A DNA stretch of 64,000 bases. Source: Chionis minor (taxonomy: Eukaryota > Chordata > Aves > Charadriiformes > Chionididae). The position numbers were made by a program, and so were the translations under genes. How positions within the stretch are numbered: the stretch's first letter is position 1; the number at the start of each line of letters is the position of its first letter. Below are positions 25,801 through 38,384 of the stretch, piece after piece. The stretch lies in NCBI GenBank assembly GCA_013398295.1, contig VZSF01009049.1:372001-436000 (forward strand). Reading direction: 5' to 3'. Below the pieces are notes generated by a model. It had not been told where the DNA came from. It did no database searches and saw nothing but the letters and a program-made list of their open reading frames with translations.

Positions 25801-28800
25801 CAGCTTAAGAAATAAAAGGCAAGCCCAGCTGAAGGGAAACAGAAGGTGATTTGAATCTGGCTATCTAAAGGTTTTAGAGTGGAGGCAGGGTGAGATTGTG
25901 TCATGGCAGGCTTTAATTCTAGTGAAAGTAAAATAAGGGAAAAAGGAAAAAGAAGTAGTAAGTTTAATTAATGCCAGGAGACTGCCAAGCTTGTAAGGCA
26001 AAAGGTGAATTAAGAGATCGGAATAACATGACAAGTCCAAAGCATGTAGAAGTAAGACCCTGGCGGAACATTCTCTTCATAATTCTGCCCATTGATTTAA
26101 GTGGGAGTAAAGTTTGGTTTTGTTCCATAAATAGCTTGTTGAAGAACAGTGACGGAAAACCAGACCAAGGTCCTATAAGCTGATACCTGTGGCATTCCCA
26201 AAGATAAAATTTCTCACCAACAGCTCTGTGAATGGTTGGAGAAAAGTTAGAGGCAGATGAGTAACCTGTAAATGAACTAGTCCAATTTTGTGTTTTCTTT
26301 TCAAGTAGGCAGGATGGAATTAATGAAAAAGATGGTATAGTTTTGTTTCATAGTGCAATGTATAGTAGCATATGACAACTCACATTCTTCTTTGTATAGC
26401 TGGAATGTTAAGACGCAAGAGTGGAAGTTGTTTGCTCACACTTGTAAAAGCTTTCATTAGGAAACAATGTATAAACAATGTCCTTAACCGGTTCATTAAA
26501 ACTAATCAATGACAAAAATACCTCTTAGACCCTTTTCATGGAGAGCAGGGCTACAGACAAGATTTTCAAACCCGGGATCTATGGCAAGTGGGTAGGTATG
26601 GATAATGCTGAAGAATCAAGTGGTCCCACAGATACAGGGCAGACCATGCAAGAGGCAGGCTGGAGCTGAAACCTTGCCTGCAAAGAACAGACCTGCTTTC
26701 AGTTGCATTGCAGTTGAGCTTAGGTAAGGTAATAAAGAAGCTTACTCAGCAGGGGACTCTGTTATCGCTTTCATACAAAGTCTTTTCCCACTTTCTCTGC
26801 AATGTTTCTGCTTACTCCACTGTCTTTACCCTCCTGATTTCAGTGGTCAAAGCTACTTTCTGCAATTGCCTGAAAATCAATCAGCTGAAATTGCCTTCTG
26901 CATAGGTGGAAAAATACTGTAAATCTCAATGATTTAAGATTTTTTTTTCCCTGTACCCCAGGCAGTTCCCTCAGGGAAGCAGTACTTATCCATGCTGCCT
27001 CCTCCAGGGAAAAATCTGCACCATGAAATGGAGAGTGGTACAAAGACCCCAACCTAGCAGAGACTTTTGCTGTGCAAAGATTGCATGGACTCACATCTGT
27101 ACATGCAGAGGTGATGTTAGACAATGCTAGACCTGAACTAACTAATTGTAACCTATGTGCACTCTTATGGTTAGCTTTATTACACTTTTTGGGAAGGAGC
27201 CATGGCAGACAGTGGAGAATTTGCTTGCTGGTTTATTCCTCTAGAAATTATTCCTGAGATCTCCTTTGAGAGTAATATATATGGAAAGGCTTCCTGACAC
27301 CAAGGCTGTGCTTCCAAAACCAGTGGTGGACTATGTGCCATGCCTTGAAGCATCAGGAGCAGTGTTGATAACCCAAGTCACCCTTGTCTCTTTGGGGAAT
27401 AACTGTCGAGAACTTCACCTCTGCTTGTGCCTGATGGAGGAAAGCTGGCTCTTGTGTCAGAAAAGAGTTCACAGTTGTAACAACTGTTTGCTGACTATTC
27501 AGCAAACCAAAACAAGGTTGGGAACCTTTGCTTGCATTTATACTAAGGTGACAGGGTAGATGTTTAAGTGTTGTTCCATTGACCTCCATACAGATGAGTT
27601 GTTAATAAGCTCCTTGGCACGGGTTTGGCTTTTGCCTACTAATATCTTCACAAAAAATATTTGAGCATTTCTTGGGGAGTAGTGTAGTGCTTCGAATTGT
27701 TTATGTAGACAAAACTACCACTTGTTGGGTTGGAGGAAGGTTTAGTTACAGGGTACCAGCTATGCTCTGCCAATTCAGAGGATAGTCACCATCCCATGTT
27801 ATTTACTAGTATGTATGTTAATTTTGTGCAACTGTTCCAGTATCACCTATAGCTCAGTTCGGTTATGGTCATCTTTGGAGTAATATAGTTTTGTAAGTTA
27901 TTTTGCTTTGTGGAAAAAAACCCCTCTCCTTTCCTATTTTTGTTTCTTAACATTGGATAGATGTTTCCAAGTGTTCATCAAATACTTTTTCAGATATATT
28001 CAGCCATCCTATTCAGTAACACAACAATGGACTATTTATTTTAAAGCTTCTAGGAGTCTCAAGCAAATCCTAAATACTGTGGTGCCAGACTGCACTGAAA
28101 CTAGTGGGGTTTTCCTGTTGTCCATGTTTCACAGTAAACTTTAATAAGGATTATATATGTATGCTTATATCCTGGAAAATCAATTGGAAAACTGTGTTTG
28201 ACTTTTGTTCTCTCCATCTCCCACCCCTGCAAAAAGCAGAGTTTGACAGCAGCTGTATACTTTATTGTACTGGGGAACTTGCAAGTTTCTTTTCAGCAGA
28301 AGTTGCCAGTTGTGAAAAATTATGTTCAGTTTTATGAGCAGTGGCCACTGGAGACTGAACTAAATTGGATTTGCACTCAAATCCCACAGCCTGCACTTTT
28401 TTAGGAGAAGCTGCTGCTCGGATGATGATAGGATTTAAATACGGTTATTTATGATATGCTAGAAATCTACTTCTGTAAACAAAAGCGGTTTCATGTAGAA
28501 GAGCAAAAACAGGATGTCAAGAAGAAAAACTACAGGGACTAACGGTTGCCTCTCTAATATCCATATTTTCTAAATCATTGCATTATTAATTTCATAAAAC
28601 TTCCCAAAATTCTGATAGTATTGTAAACTCTGATGTTCAGACTGCAGAAATTGATTAAGCTGTGGATCAATAGCAAGCCATGTCCTTCCAACTAAATTAA
28701 AAATTTAAAGCGAGTATCCTGCAGAAAATCAAACTCCTAGGAAGCAGGAAACTAGTGTTGAACCAAAAGATGTTACCTGTTTTCACTCCCGGTTAGCTAA

Positions 28801-31078
28801 AAATTCAGGGTTTGCTTCTGTTTGGATGGAAAGTCCCAGGTCTCCTTGATGTGGATTTGTTTATTTGCAAAGAAAGTAAAAGGTCTCCTTTGCCTGAACA
28901 CAAAGGATCTAGTTTTCTGACAGCTTCAGTGGTCTTTCAGATAGCTTTCTGGCCAAGATCTCTCTTTCTGGTTTTTTTTTTTTCTCCCTTTTTCCCTTCC
29001 CTCTGCTTTGCTGCTACCTGGAAACCGTTTTTTCTAGCTTCTGCCATTTCTCTTAGGACCACACTGGAAAGGACTACTTGTTCTCTGTTGCCAGCAGCAG
29101 GTGCAATGGCAACAGCAACAGGCTCAAGCACTCTTAGCAAAGACAGGTCTTCAGAAACTTTATCTTATAATCCTCAGAAATGTTGGCAAGTTTCTGCTGT
29201 ACTTACCTATGCAAACTCTGACTTTACAAATGCTTTGACTGAAGCCATAAGGGGTGATTTTCAACCGGGTGGCAAAAGGCACATTCTTGATGAAAAAACT
29301 CAGCCCTTGCAAATGTCATGGTTCTTTTGCAGAGTCAAGGATCAGTAGAACTTCTGTAAGAAAGTATAAATGCTTTTAATATTTAAGCAAAAATGTATTT
29401 TCTTCTGGATGGGTTCCTAGCTGAACCATTCCCCTGGAATTTCTCCATTAAAGTGTGATCTCAGACAGACATCTGGCCTGGAAAATATCTGCCCATTTAG
29501 CTTTGCAAGCTTGAAAAAAATTATAAACAAGGTGGTAGAGTGGGAAGTGTCTGACAACATTACTAATGGATGGTGCTAACCAATATGCATAAGGGTCAAT
29601 AATAATTCTATAATGTATGCAAACGCAAATGAAGCTCAATGGCAGACTCCCAAATGGACTAATCACATGCTTTGTATACACTCTTGGGCAAGCCTAATGG
29701 GAAACTTTGCTCTTTGAATTAGTTAAAGTGAGAGCTTTTACCACTCCATGCAATATTTGTTGGTGAAAGGTTTTTCTATGGGCTGCTTAGTGTGCTGTGC
29801 ATACAAGCCTCTCTAAATGGCTCATTCCCTGTTAAGAAGATGACAGGCTTTATATCCCAAAGGAGGATTTTTCTGCTTGTGCTTTTTACCCTTGGAGGCA
29901 TAAAAGTGTATTAAGTAAAGCGACTGCAGCTTATGGAAACTTGCTCTTCACATGGTTCTTGGTTCCTTTGGTAGCACAGTCTGTGCAACTGGTTCTCATT
30001 TCTCCAGTTCTCTCACAGTTTCTTCTTCTGTCTTCTGTCACTCTGGCAGTGAAGTTGAACAAGTTCCACTTCATAACCAAATGTCTAGCATCATCTATTT
30101 TATCAGTTCATTTGAATCTAAAATTTGCTTCAACAGTTGTGACAAAAGATGAGGAGCAACTCAGCTTCCTGAACAGCTTCTCTTCCCTGAAAGAAAAAGA
30201 GGTGAGATGAGCAGAGAAAAAAGAAGCGTCCTACATGCCTTCAATGAAATTGTTACTTGTCCCACAGCTGTTTTGATTAAATGGGCTTGGGAGAGTACTT
30301 GGGACCCCCCTACTTGGGATAATGTTTTTTTTCTATGCTCCTGCCTTTAAAACTGTTCAGAAATGCTGAGTACCTAACAGCCTCTTCTTCTAAATTAGTG
30401 TGGGCTTGTTAGTGGAAAATAACCTGATGTAACCAAGACGATGGCATTGCAATGGAAATTTTCTTCATTGGAAAACAGATAATTTAGGTAAGATAACTTA
30501 GATGAGTTAAGTCCAGTTTAAACTCTATTTTTTTCTACTCAACATAAAACATAAGTGGTCATCTTCTAAAAACAAAGTCCATTTCATAATAGCAAGGTCC
30601 GGTTTTGATTCTTTAAGGTATTTATTTTCCTGTAAAAAAGGCCTATAGTGCTTGATGATTCTCTGATAACGGCTGTATTTACATGGTATGTTACTCTGAA
30701 ATTCTCCTGAAAGAAGCTTCCCAGATTTTTTCAGCAAAACCTTATTTATCCTTTTTCTTTTACTTTGTAGTGAAGACTCACTTATATGGTGAATCTCACA
30801 GAAAGTGAGTCATGACAATTTTATGAAATATTGTGTGCATACCTACATTTCAGCGAAATTTTGTTCTCATGTCCATGATTATGCTATTTTTTTGTTACTT
30901 TTGTCCCTTCTGTCATATAACTCATGTCGGTGAGATTTCAGATACACTGGAATGGAGACTGAAATTTGTAATTACTTGTTTGAGATTTTGAGTACATATC
31001 TAAAAACTATAAAAAAAGAAACACAACAAAGTGGTAATAAACCCAAACAAAAAAGTGGAGAATGGATTTCTTTTTAAG
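22888..31078. other. Long stretch without a recognised gene
   Basis: AT-rich DNA. ORFs of note are 27266-27559 (plus, 97 codons) and 28812-29348 (plus, 178 codons, partly a T-rich tract giving hydrophobic residues). Neither matches a family I know. A possible 44-nt exon inside the second (29057-29100) is noted as a finding. No RNA gene or transposable element is recognised. Confidence 0.45.
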
Positions 31079-31157
31079 GCATAGTAGCAGAAGCAGGAGG
31101 CTTGAGTCCAAATCCCAGTATTATCTCCGATTTACTGGGTGACCTTGAACAGGTCAA
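31079..31157 (+). repeat. MIR-like (CORE-SINE) relic
   Basis: The order of motifs follows mammalian-wide interspersed repeats: a GCATAGTAGCAG start, a GAGTCCAAATCCCAG B-box-like segment, then TTTACTGGGTGACCTTGAACAGGTCA. A short downstream segment, CTTAATCTCTCTGTGCATTAGT (31271-31292), resembles the next part of MIR, as if about 110 bp were inserted between them. MIR-type relics do occur in bird genomes. Similarity is judged by eye and the element is old. Confidence 0.5.
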
Positions 31158-31221
31158 CAAGGACCCGAATTAACGCAAAGGGCTGTACACCTTCCTTTTG
31201 GCAGTAATGCCACCCTGAACA

Positions 31222-31271
31222 GGAGTGGGATTACTCACACATGTGCTTAAGGGTTTTGCTGAACAATGGCC
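31222..31271 (+). repeat. Half of a palindromic ancient repeat
   Basis: GAGTGGGATTACTCACACATG, then TGCTTAAGGGTTTTGCTGAACA. The right arm resembles the right arm of the imperfect palindrome at 42953-43053 (TTTAAGGGCTTCATTGAACA). The two appear to be copies of one old non-autonomous, MITE-like family, here reduced to one arm and located inside the MIR-like relic. Confidence 0.4.
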
Positions 31272-31292
31272 TTAATCTCTCTGTGCATTAGT

Positions 31293-33370
31293 TCGTCGGC
31301 CACACTAGCATGTATAGCACTGCCTCTTCCCAGCCCCAGCCTCTTGTTCATGTTTCAAGTTTTTTATGGCCTGGATTGTGTTGTGCTACGTCTTTGTAAG
31401 TATAACACTGTAGCCCAGCACGCTGGAACTGTGGTCAGGGTGTCTATACACTCTTGTGATTAAAAAAAAAAAAAAAAAGTCTTAAGGCCTAGCTAAACAA
31501 CAGGAGTGTAAGTGGTGAATGTAGAGGTGTTACTTCTATCATGGTAACTGCACGTGTGCATGACCTAGTTCCCTACATAATGCAAGACAACCCTCACTGA
31601 AATACCATGTATAAGTAATTCTTTCATTAAAGTTTTTAGTATGCTTAAAACTAAAGCTACAATATATAAAAATGTATACTAGTAGCCTATGATGTATATC
31701 AACCCAGAATTTATATGAATTTTTTTCTTCTTTCAAATTTCATTATTGAGAAGTAGGTTGGAGATGTCTTATTTGGAATCGTCAAAGCCAGGGATACTTA
31801 CAAAAAGATGTAAAGTACAGCCACTGAGAAAATTTTTTGATGAAGCTTTTCCATTGAAAATTTCAATTGGTCAAACCTATAGCATTTTCAGGGTAAGGGT
31901 TGGGTTTAGATTAATTGCTCAGTGACGTTCTCTTACTTTTGTTTGCAAATTGTTGACACCTCCTTGTTTTGACAATTTAGAAATGAGAAAATCATTTCTC
32001 GGATTTGAAATTTTCATTTTACATTCAAAGTTACATTATTTTATACAAAACAAAATAATCTAAGTCATCAGTAATAAAATAAAATAACCTAATTGGCCTA
32101 AACCTCCATTTCTCAGGATTCATTTGTCAAAATTTCTGGAAATTAATTTTAGATGCTGATTTAAGGTACTTTGGAGGTCTTTTTTGGAGGTCTTTTTAGT
32201 TCAAAGCTTTTTTCCAATAACCTACCTAGGGATGCTAGGAAAGCTAAGTTCCCATAGAACTGCTTCACTGGAGACGCACCAACAGGTAAGAAGTACAAGT
32301 CCATTGGCTGTACTAACCTAATCCTAGATTAGCATCATTGTCAGAAAAGAAAGATACTACTAAGAAAGATGAGGAAACAAGAAAGACAAGTCTCAAGAAT
32401 TATATTCGAGAGGCACCGGTGACAGAGAACATGAAAGGAACTAGATGTATCTTATGTGTCTGTGCCTGAACATGAGCCTTAGGTGGGCCTGTGTGTGTTA
32501 ATTTCTGTCCTGACAAGTGAAGAATGAGATGTATTTGGATTCTGGCCCTACAGGGAAAATACAATTGAGGAAGTCAGTAGACCACCATCAGAATAAGAAC
32601 AACATTTCTTGCTCAAAGTTTTGAATTCATACACCATCACATGAGTGTAATACTTCTTAAAGCAGATAAGAACCAAGTCTGTTATGTTTCAGATATTGTA
32701 CAGAATTTTACTGCAGGAATAGTGTCTCTCATCTTTCATATTAATGACCTACTGAAATGGGTCAAGTTGGAATGCTTGTTTACTCATTAAACAGCACCTG
32801 ACCTAGCTTTTAGCTAAATTAATACAAAGAATGTCCATCTTTTGCTGTTGGCTTATTTCTACACTTTGTATGGTATTTCCTACTGTATGCTGTAGCAATA
32901 TTCTCTTTAACATACTCTTTTTGAACACTGCTGTGGTATGCATATACTTGAGTAATTTACTGGCAAAATCAGCTGCTGATTTACTGGTGAGCAATAACGG
33001 AGTGCTAAGTGAGTTTTTGTTTCTCCCCATTGCCCTGACTCAATTATAGTCTGGCACTATGAAATATTATCGCATCCACTTTGCAGCTGCACTGCGCATC
33101 TCTCTTTTCCACTCAATGAGGGTTGCAATGTGCAGCAATAAAGTACGTTGTACCATCCTTTGTAGCTAGTCCAGGTAGGACAGTAGGATAGTGCTTTAGT
33201 CTCGATGTGTTCTACGGGGGTGCTCAAGTAACAGGACATCATATTTGTCGCTAAATATTCCTGTATTTTAGGCACAGGTCTGATTCACAGCCTGTTGAAA
33301 GTAATGTCTCTACTTTGTCCTTGGGCAGACCCAAACTAAAACAGAACTAAAAAAACTCTCTGCTAAAAGC
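31293..33370. other. Stretch without a recognised gene
   Basis: AT-rich DNA with an A17 run at 31462-31478. No gene or other repeat is recognised. Confidence 0.5.
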
Positions 33371-33441
33371 ATTTCAGAGCCTGAACCCAGGAACCTTCAA
33401 GCCCACACATGAAGCTCTGTTACTTAAGCTACGCAAGCAAC
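33371..33441 (-). repeat. Possible tRNA-derived SINE or tRNA relic
   Basis: Read on the minus strand, GTAGCTTAAGTAACAGAGC resembles an internal box A, and CCTGGGTTCAGGCTC about 35 nt later resembles box B (GGTTC core). The spacing is about that of a tRNA gene. The acceptor stem does not pair convincingly, so it is not a functional tRNA. A tRNA-derived SINE head or an old tRNA pseudogene are both possible. This is a by-eye call. Confidence 0.3.
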
Positions 33442-35085
33442 TGTGCCAGATGGTAGTTAGCATAAGCTGCTCTTCTCTGCATGGACTACCCAGAACACAG
33501 GAACGAGAAAGAGGGTTAAAGCCCCCTATATTACAAGCACATCATGAAGGTGGGAGATTAACATACAAAATTTTGAACAACTCGCTGGATATGCCTATGC
33601 TGTCCTGAAAAGGCGGTCCCGAGAGAAATGCTGAAGTGCCTGCAGACAGCTTACAAGGCTTCCTCATGCAGCTACCCGCCTGCAGAGGCATCTAACGCTG
33701 CCAACAAGCCCATGGGCAGCCTCAGGCTGTGGCTGGAGCAGTGCTACCATGGGTGCTATTGTATGATTGACCAACCTGTTCTTGAGTGTCACTGGGGGCA
33801 GACAAGCTTAGGTGATATTCCCTCCCATTCCCTGAATATTTTTGTTTATGGAAGCAACTATATATAGCAATGCTGGGCGCCAGTAATGCTGGAAGTGCAT
33901 CTGTTGTGAGAAGGTAATAATGCTTCAAAGTCATCGAACAACTGAGAAAATGATTCTTTATTTTCTTTGGATCAATTTGGCCTTGAAGTTGCTCCTTGTT
34001 TAACCGACAGGCAAACTCTAAGGAGATCGCTGCAGAGTTCTCAGTGCTCTTGGTGTCTGCTGACACCGTATGATTTTCAGAAACGCTGGCAACTGTTTTA
34101 ATGGAGGAAGTGAACAAGTGAATTGAAATGACAATTACAAGTAAATCTGAGAGAAAATAGTGCCATTCTTTGCTAGCTCACAGGCATTTATTTTTTGGAG
34201 GAAAAGCTAGTGGACTTTTCTCTGTGTGTAGAACAGTGTATTCCTTGTACTGATTGACAAATTTGTGCAGAATGCCATAGCCTTCTCAAGCTCTTCTGAA
34301 CAGGGTTTGGTCTCCCAAATTTGTGGCTAGAATAGTTCTTCTAAAACTCACTGAGATTTCTAAAACATGTTGGGGATAGCATGAATAACTAAAAGAGTAT
34401 CTTTCCATGCAAGACAGAATCCATTAGATGTTTGGTTTGTATATGTGCTTGTGTCATCCATAAATTGAGGACCATATCCATTTTAGAAGCTCTTGCATTA
34501 ACTATCCCCATATTAGTAGAAAGCAGTACTTTTTTAAAAAACCCAAACACTAAATCACTGTTTATTGAAACTTAAAATTTTGTCATGTTTTGTTCTGTGT
34601 TGTTATTTTTGTGCAAATTAACTGCTTTCCGTGCTGTGTTTAAGTACTACCAGATTTCTTACCTCCTTCTCCTCTAGAATGTATCCATATTATCTCATGG
34701 ATACTGCTGGCTGTACATTGTACATTAAATCTTGCGTAGAGCACTGTATGTGAAACTGTGTCTGCCTGCATATGGAGACCACAGCAACCTGTGTGGCTCT
34801 GCAATGGTTTGGAGCCTTGTTCTTATGAGGAGTGCACGTTGTTCTGTAAATAAATTTCAAGGATTCTAACAGAGCTCACCAGTGACAGCAATGAATCAGT
34901 GAGTTTACAGTAAGCAGCCTCTGTTTAGAGTGTATAGAAGAGGATGGCTTGGAATCACAAAGAAGAGTGGTTCCTGAAACAGTAAATAATGTATTTCTAC
35001 ATATTTAATGGAAGATAATGGAAATGGAAGTGTGTGGAGTGACCTGAAAATAGATACAACTACACAGTTAGATCAGCTTGCCCAG
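33442..35085. other. Stretch without a recognised gene
   Basis: Mixed to AT-rich DNA. The minus ORF at 33722-34117 (131 codons) shows no family motif. Nothing else is recognised. Confidence 0.5.
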
Positions 35086-35177
35086 GGTTCAGTTTGGCGG
35101 CTGGGTTTGCTTTGAGCAGGGAGTTGGACTGGTTGATCTCCATCCAGAGGTCCCTCTCAGCCTACGTGATTCTGTGG
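35086..35177 (+). mobile_element. CR1 LINE, diverged 3' end fragment
   Basis: GGAGTTGGACTGGTTGATCT, then CCAGAGGTCCCTCTCAGCCTA and ATTCTGTGGT follow the order of the CR1 3' terminus, of the subfamily with GGTCCCTTCCAACCTC before the tail. Only about 90 bp remain, and the tail repeat is reduced to one unit. Confidence 0.8.
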
Positions 35178-35299
35178 TATAAATAACAAGCAGAAGTTAG
35201 ATAGTTCAGCCACGAAACACTTATTAAAAATGTGTTGTTCCTGCAGTAGTCAGCCCTGCATTTCTGTGGGAGCTGGGATTCCCTGGGTAACAGGCAGAG

Positions 35300-35870
35300 G
35301 TAGGTAGTGGGCTGCACAGCAGAGCTGCTACGTGGGCTGCATCACCGCACTGCCCTGCAAACTGCTCCTGAAAAGTCACTCAGGCGTCTCTGCATCGTGC
35401 TCCAGACAAACACAAGGAGCCATCGTAAGCCTGGCATCGTGTTTGAGCAAATACACCCCACTGGAAGCTGGGGCGTGGCGGGTGTGCGGCACAGACCGAG
35501 GCACAGGGCTCTGCCCAGAGCAGCCGGGATGTACCTGGTGCTCCAGCTGCAGCCCAGTGCCAGCCTTGCAGGATGGGAGCTGGGTCGCCGCAGAGATGCA
35601 TATGGGCCTGCCTGCATACAGTTTTCTCCGAGAAATCTGGGGACAGCACGAAGACAAATCCCATCCCATGCTACGGCACAGAGCCAGCGGTTGTCTTTGA
35701 GGTTTATTGGCACAGGCTCTGCTCTGGGCAAAAGTGGCAACCTGATATGCTCGTCAACCCCAGCTGGCGGTGGAAGCAAGATGGTGATGTTCAGCACTGA
35801 GCTGGGGCCTGTAGAGAGACAGGCCGTGTGTCGTGCTCTTCATGGCACAATGAATCCATGTTGCAGATGA
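35300..35870. other. GC-rich island of unknown nature
   Basis: This is clearly more GC-rich and richer in CpG than its AT-rich surroundings. As expected from such composition, it is open in several frames on both strands (187 codons plus at 35307-35870, 151 codons minus at 35342-35797). None of the translations shows a motif I recognise. It could be a decayed CpG island, part of an unrecognised repeat, or a non-coding exon. Confidence 0.4.
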
Positions 35871-38264
35871 ACAGCTCATGATAATTAGGTGCCCGTGATA
35901 AAAGTCTCAGCTATTTATTTGATGTTTGTGGCAAAGGGAACCCAGGCTCAAAGCCAGGCTCCCACTTCATCCACACTGTCCCCTTGCTGGTTAAGCCTCT
36001 GATTCGAGTCATCTCCAGGTAGAGAAACTTGGGTGTGGAGCACGCAGAGGGCCATTAAGCTGTGGACACTGTGAACATCAAAGTCACAGCTAGTTTGGCA
36101 CAAGTATGTTGTCAACGTTGTGTGTAGGAATCAAGGCAAAGCAGACTTTAACATTTCAGAACTGTCTGTAAGTGTAAAAATGCGTTTTAAAGCCTGGACT
36201 AGTCATTGTGACAATCAACAAGGAATTAAAAGAAGAACTTGTTGAGTTATTACATTTGGTGTTGACAACAATGTTCTTTTTTGCAGCTGCTACTTTTCCT
36301 CATTGCAGTTTAATTAATTGGTCTTTGAAAGCTGTCAGACTGACTTGGGAAGGCAGAAATTTCCAAATATATGAATGAAATGAGGTTAGAAAGGTGGGTT
36401 CTAGTAGCTTTACAATCTTGAGTTACAAATAAACCAGAAGAAATTGGTTACATTTCTTAATTATGGGGAATACTTTCCTAGTTAGCAAACCAGCTTTTGG
36501 TCCTAAATCTGTTCTGATCAATGAAAAAACACTTTTCAGGGTAAGAAATGCAATTCCAATTTCAACTTCAAATGGAACTTAACATAAATCACAAATTGAT
36601 CAGTTGTCTATAATTAAGTTGTTCATAATTTTCAATCATTAGACTGTACAAAAGCTAGGAATTTGAATAAATCTGTGCTGCATAATCACATAATTATATT
36701 AGCATATTTGTAGTGGGAAGTAAAAATAAGATTTAAAATAATTGTTTAAGTGAAAGCTTTTTTCTTGATGCTTTAAACTATGCTTGGAATTGCTGTAATT
36801 ATAATCAGTCTCTGGTTCGTTGTGTAGATGGATAATAATCAGTATTTAATTTGCAGCTTCTGTATATCTTTCATGTTGCAACAAATATAGAATTTTAAAA
36901 TATATAATTGTTACTGTAAAAATCCCCAAAGCTTATGGAGGAGCTCAGGAAAAAAGGCAGTTTCAGGCACTAAACCTAACTTTAATGTTAAAAGATCCTT
37001 TTGGTTTCAAAGTGCCGCAGTCCTTTAGATTTGTGTTTATTGGATTTCCCTTCTGTTTGAATACTAATGTCTGAGGAGGCTAACTAAGAAATCTTGTTTG
37101 CTTTTAGACATTTTTTTTCTAGATGTTAAAGAATCAGTTAATGAATCTTTTGAAAAGTGTTACAATTATATTAATCCTGAATAATCTCAGTGTGATCAAA
37201 TCTGGCAAGAAATAATGAGGTTATAAAATAAAACACACATAAAAGCATTAATATAGCAGTAGTAATTTGAAGGAACTCTGCTTCTGTGATCTAGGGAAAA
37301 TATAATTTAATAACATAAAATTAAGGATATTTGTATTCAAATCTGAATTGCAAATAACTGGTGAAAAATAAAATCCTAAATAATAACACAATGTTTATGA
37401 AAAGTACTCAGCATTTTTTGATCTGGATATTAATCTCTGGAGATGTCACCCCTCGTTTTCCTCCTCAAAAGTCGATGGACATGTAAACATAGGGTGTAAT
37501 ATCTTTTGTTCTCTCTCTCCTGTTATATTGATGATTAGTCTACATTTGGCACAGCATCTAGCTTTCTCTGTACAGAAAACTGCATGAAAGAACTCCTGGA
37601 TCCTGTAGTTATTGGACTTTATACCAGACTGACAATTGGAGTCAATCAACAAGGAGTTTTTGCAACAGTAAATATGTGTTGGAAGCTTATTTTCTCCTGT
37701 TTGTAAACAGGCATGGTAAGGCAGACCTGATCCAAATGTTCTCAGAAGTATGAGAAAAATTTAATTTTGTCACCCCAAGGATGACAAAGAAAACATTTTT
37801 TGTCCTGTTGCCAATGGCAGCAAAATTAAGTTGTGTGTTGATATCATGGTTTAGGGAAGCTGGGCAATGGTGAGGCAGAACAGAGCGGGTAATGAGGAAA
37901 AAGCTTTCTCCAAGCAGTCTGCTACTAGAGTCAACCACCTACTTTGTGTCTGTCTAGGGCAGGCCCTGTCCATATAACATTTTAAATGTTTACTTGGAAG
38001 AGATTCATTCAGAAAAGTGCAATAAAGTTGTGCACGTATGTTAAAAAACAAACAAACAAACAAAAAGGTTGTGAAGGAATTTGCTACATATTTTCTTTAC
38101 ACTGTGTTCTGAAAGGGGAAAAAAAAAAGGCTGACAATTTCAAGGACTCTATTTGAAGTTATGCTAACTGCTCTTTTCCAGTGTGGGTGCCCAGATATAT
38201 AATTCTGTAAAGTCCAGAAGCCAGAGATGTTCAGCATTTTTTGTAATATTCTTCCTTAATTCCA
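35871..38264. other. AT-rich stretch, possibly including conserved non-coding sequence
   Basis: No gene or transposable element is recognised. The part at about 36180-36720 is strongly AT-rich with several TAATTA/TTAATTAA-type words and no decayed-repeat look, a texture common in conserved non-coding elements. That is an impression, not evidence of conservation. A (CAAA)n tract lies at 38047-38066. Confidence 0.35.
38047..38066 (+). repeat. (CAAA)n microsatellite
   Basis: About five AAAC/CAAA units within an A-rich tract. Confidence 0.85.
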
Positions 38265-38384
38265 CAGGAAAACAGGAACACCTGAAGTCTTACAGAGATA
38301 AGCCAGGGGGTCCTGAGGTAATAGGAGCCGAGAGGGATATACGAGTGAAATTCCTCAAAGGGACTAAAGGGTTTTCCTCTAAGA

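Noticed and set aside
26075..26110. CCCATTGATTTAAGTGGGAG as a further copy of the palindromic repeat
   Set aside because: Only a short central word matches and the arms are not recognisable, so it is too weak to call.
28812..29348. 178-codon ORF
   Set aside because: Partly a T/C-rich tract translated as a hydrophobic stretch, with no motif recognised. Kept only as the context of a possible small exon.
31462..31478. A17 run as a possible processed-pseudogene tail
   Set aside because: No coding-like or mRNA-like sequence precedes it and no target-site duplication is seen.
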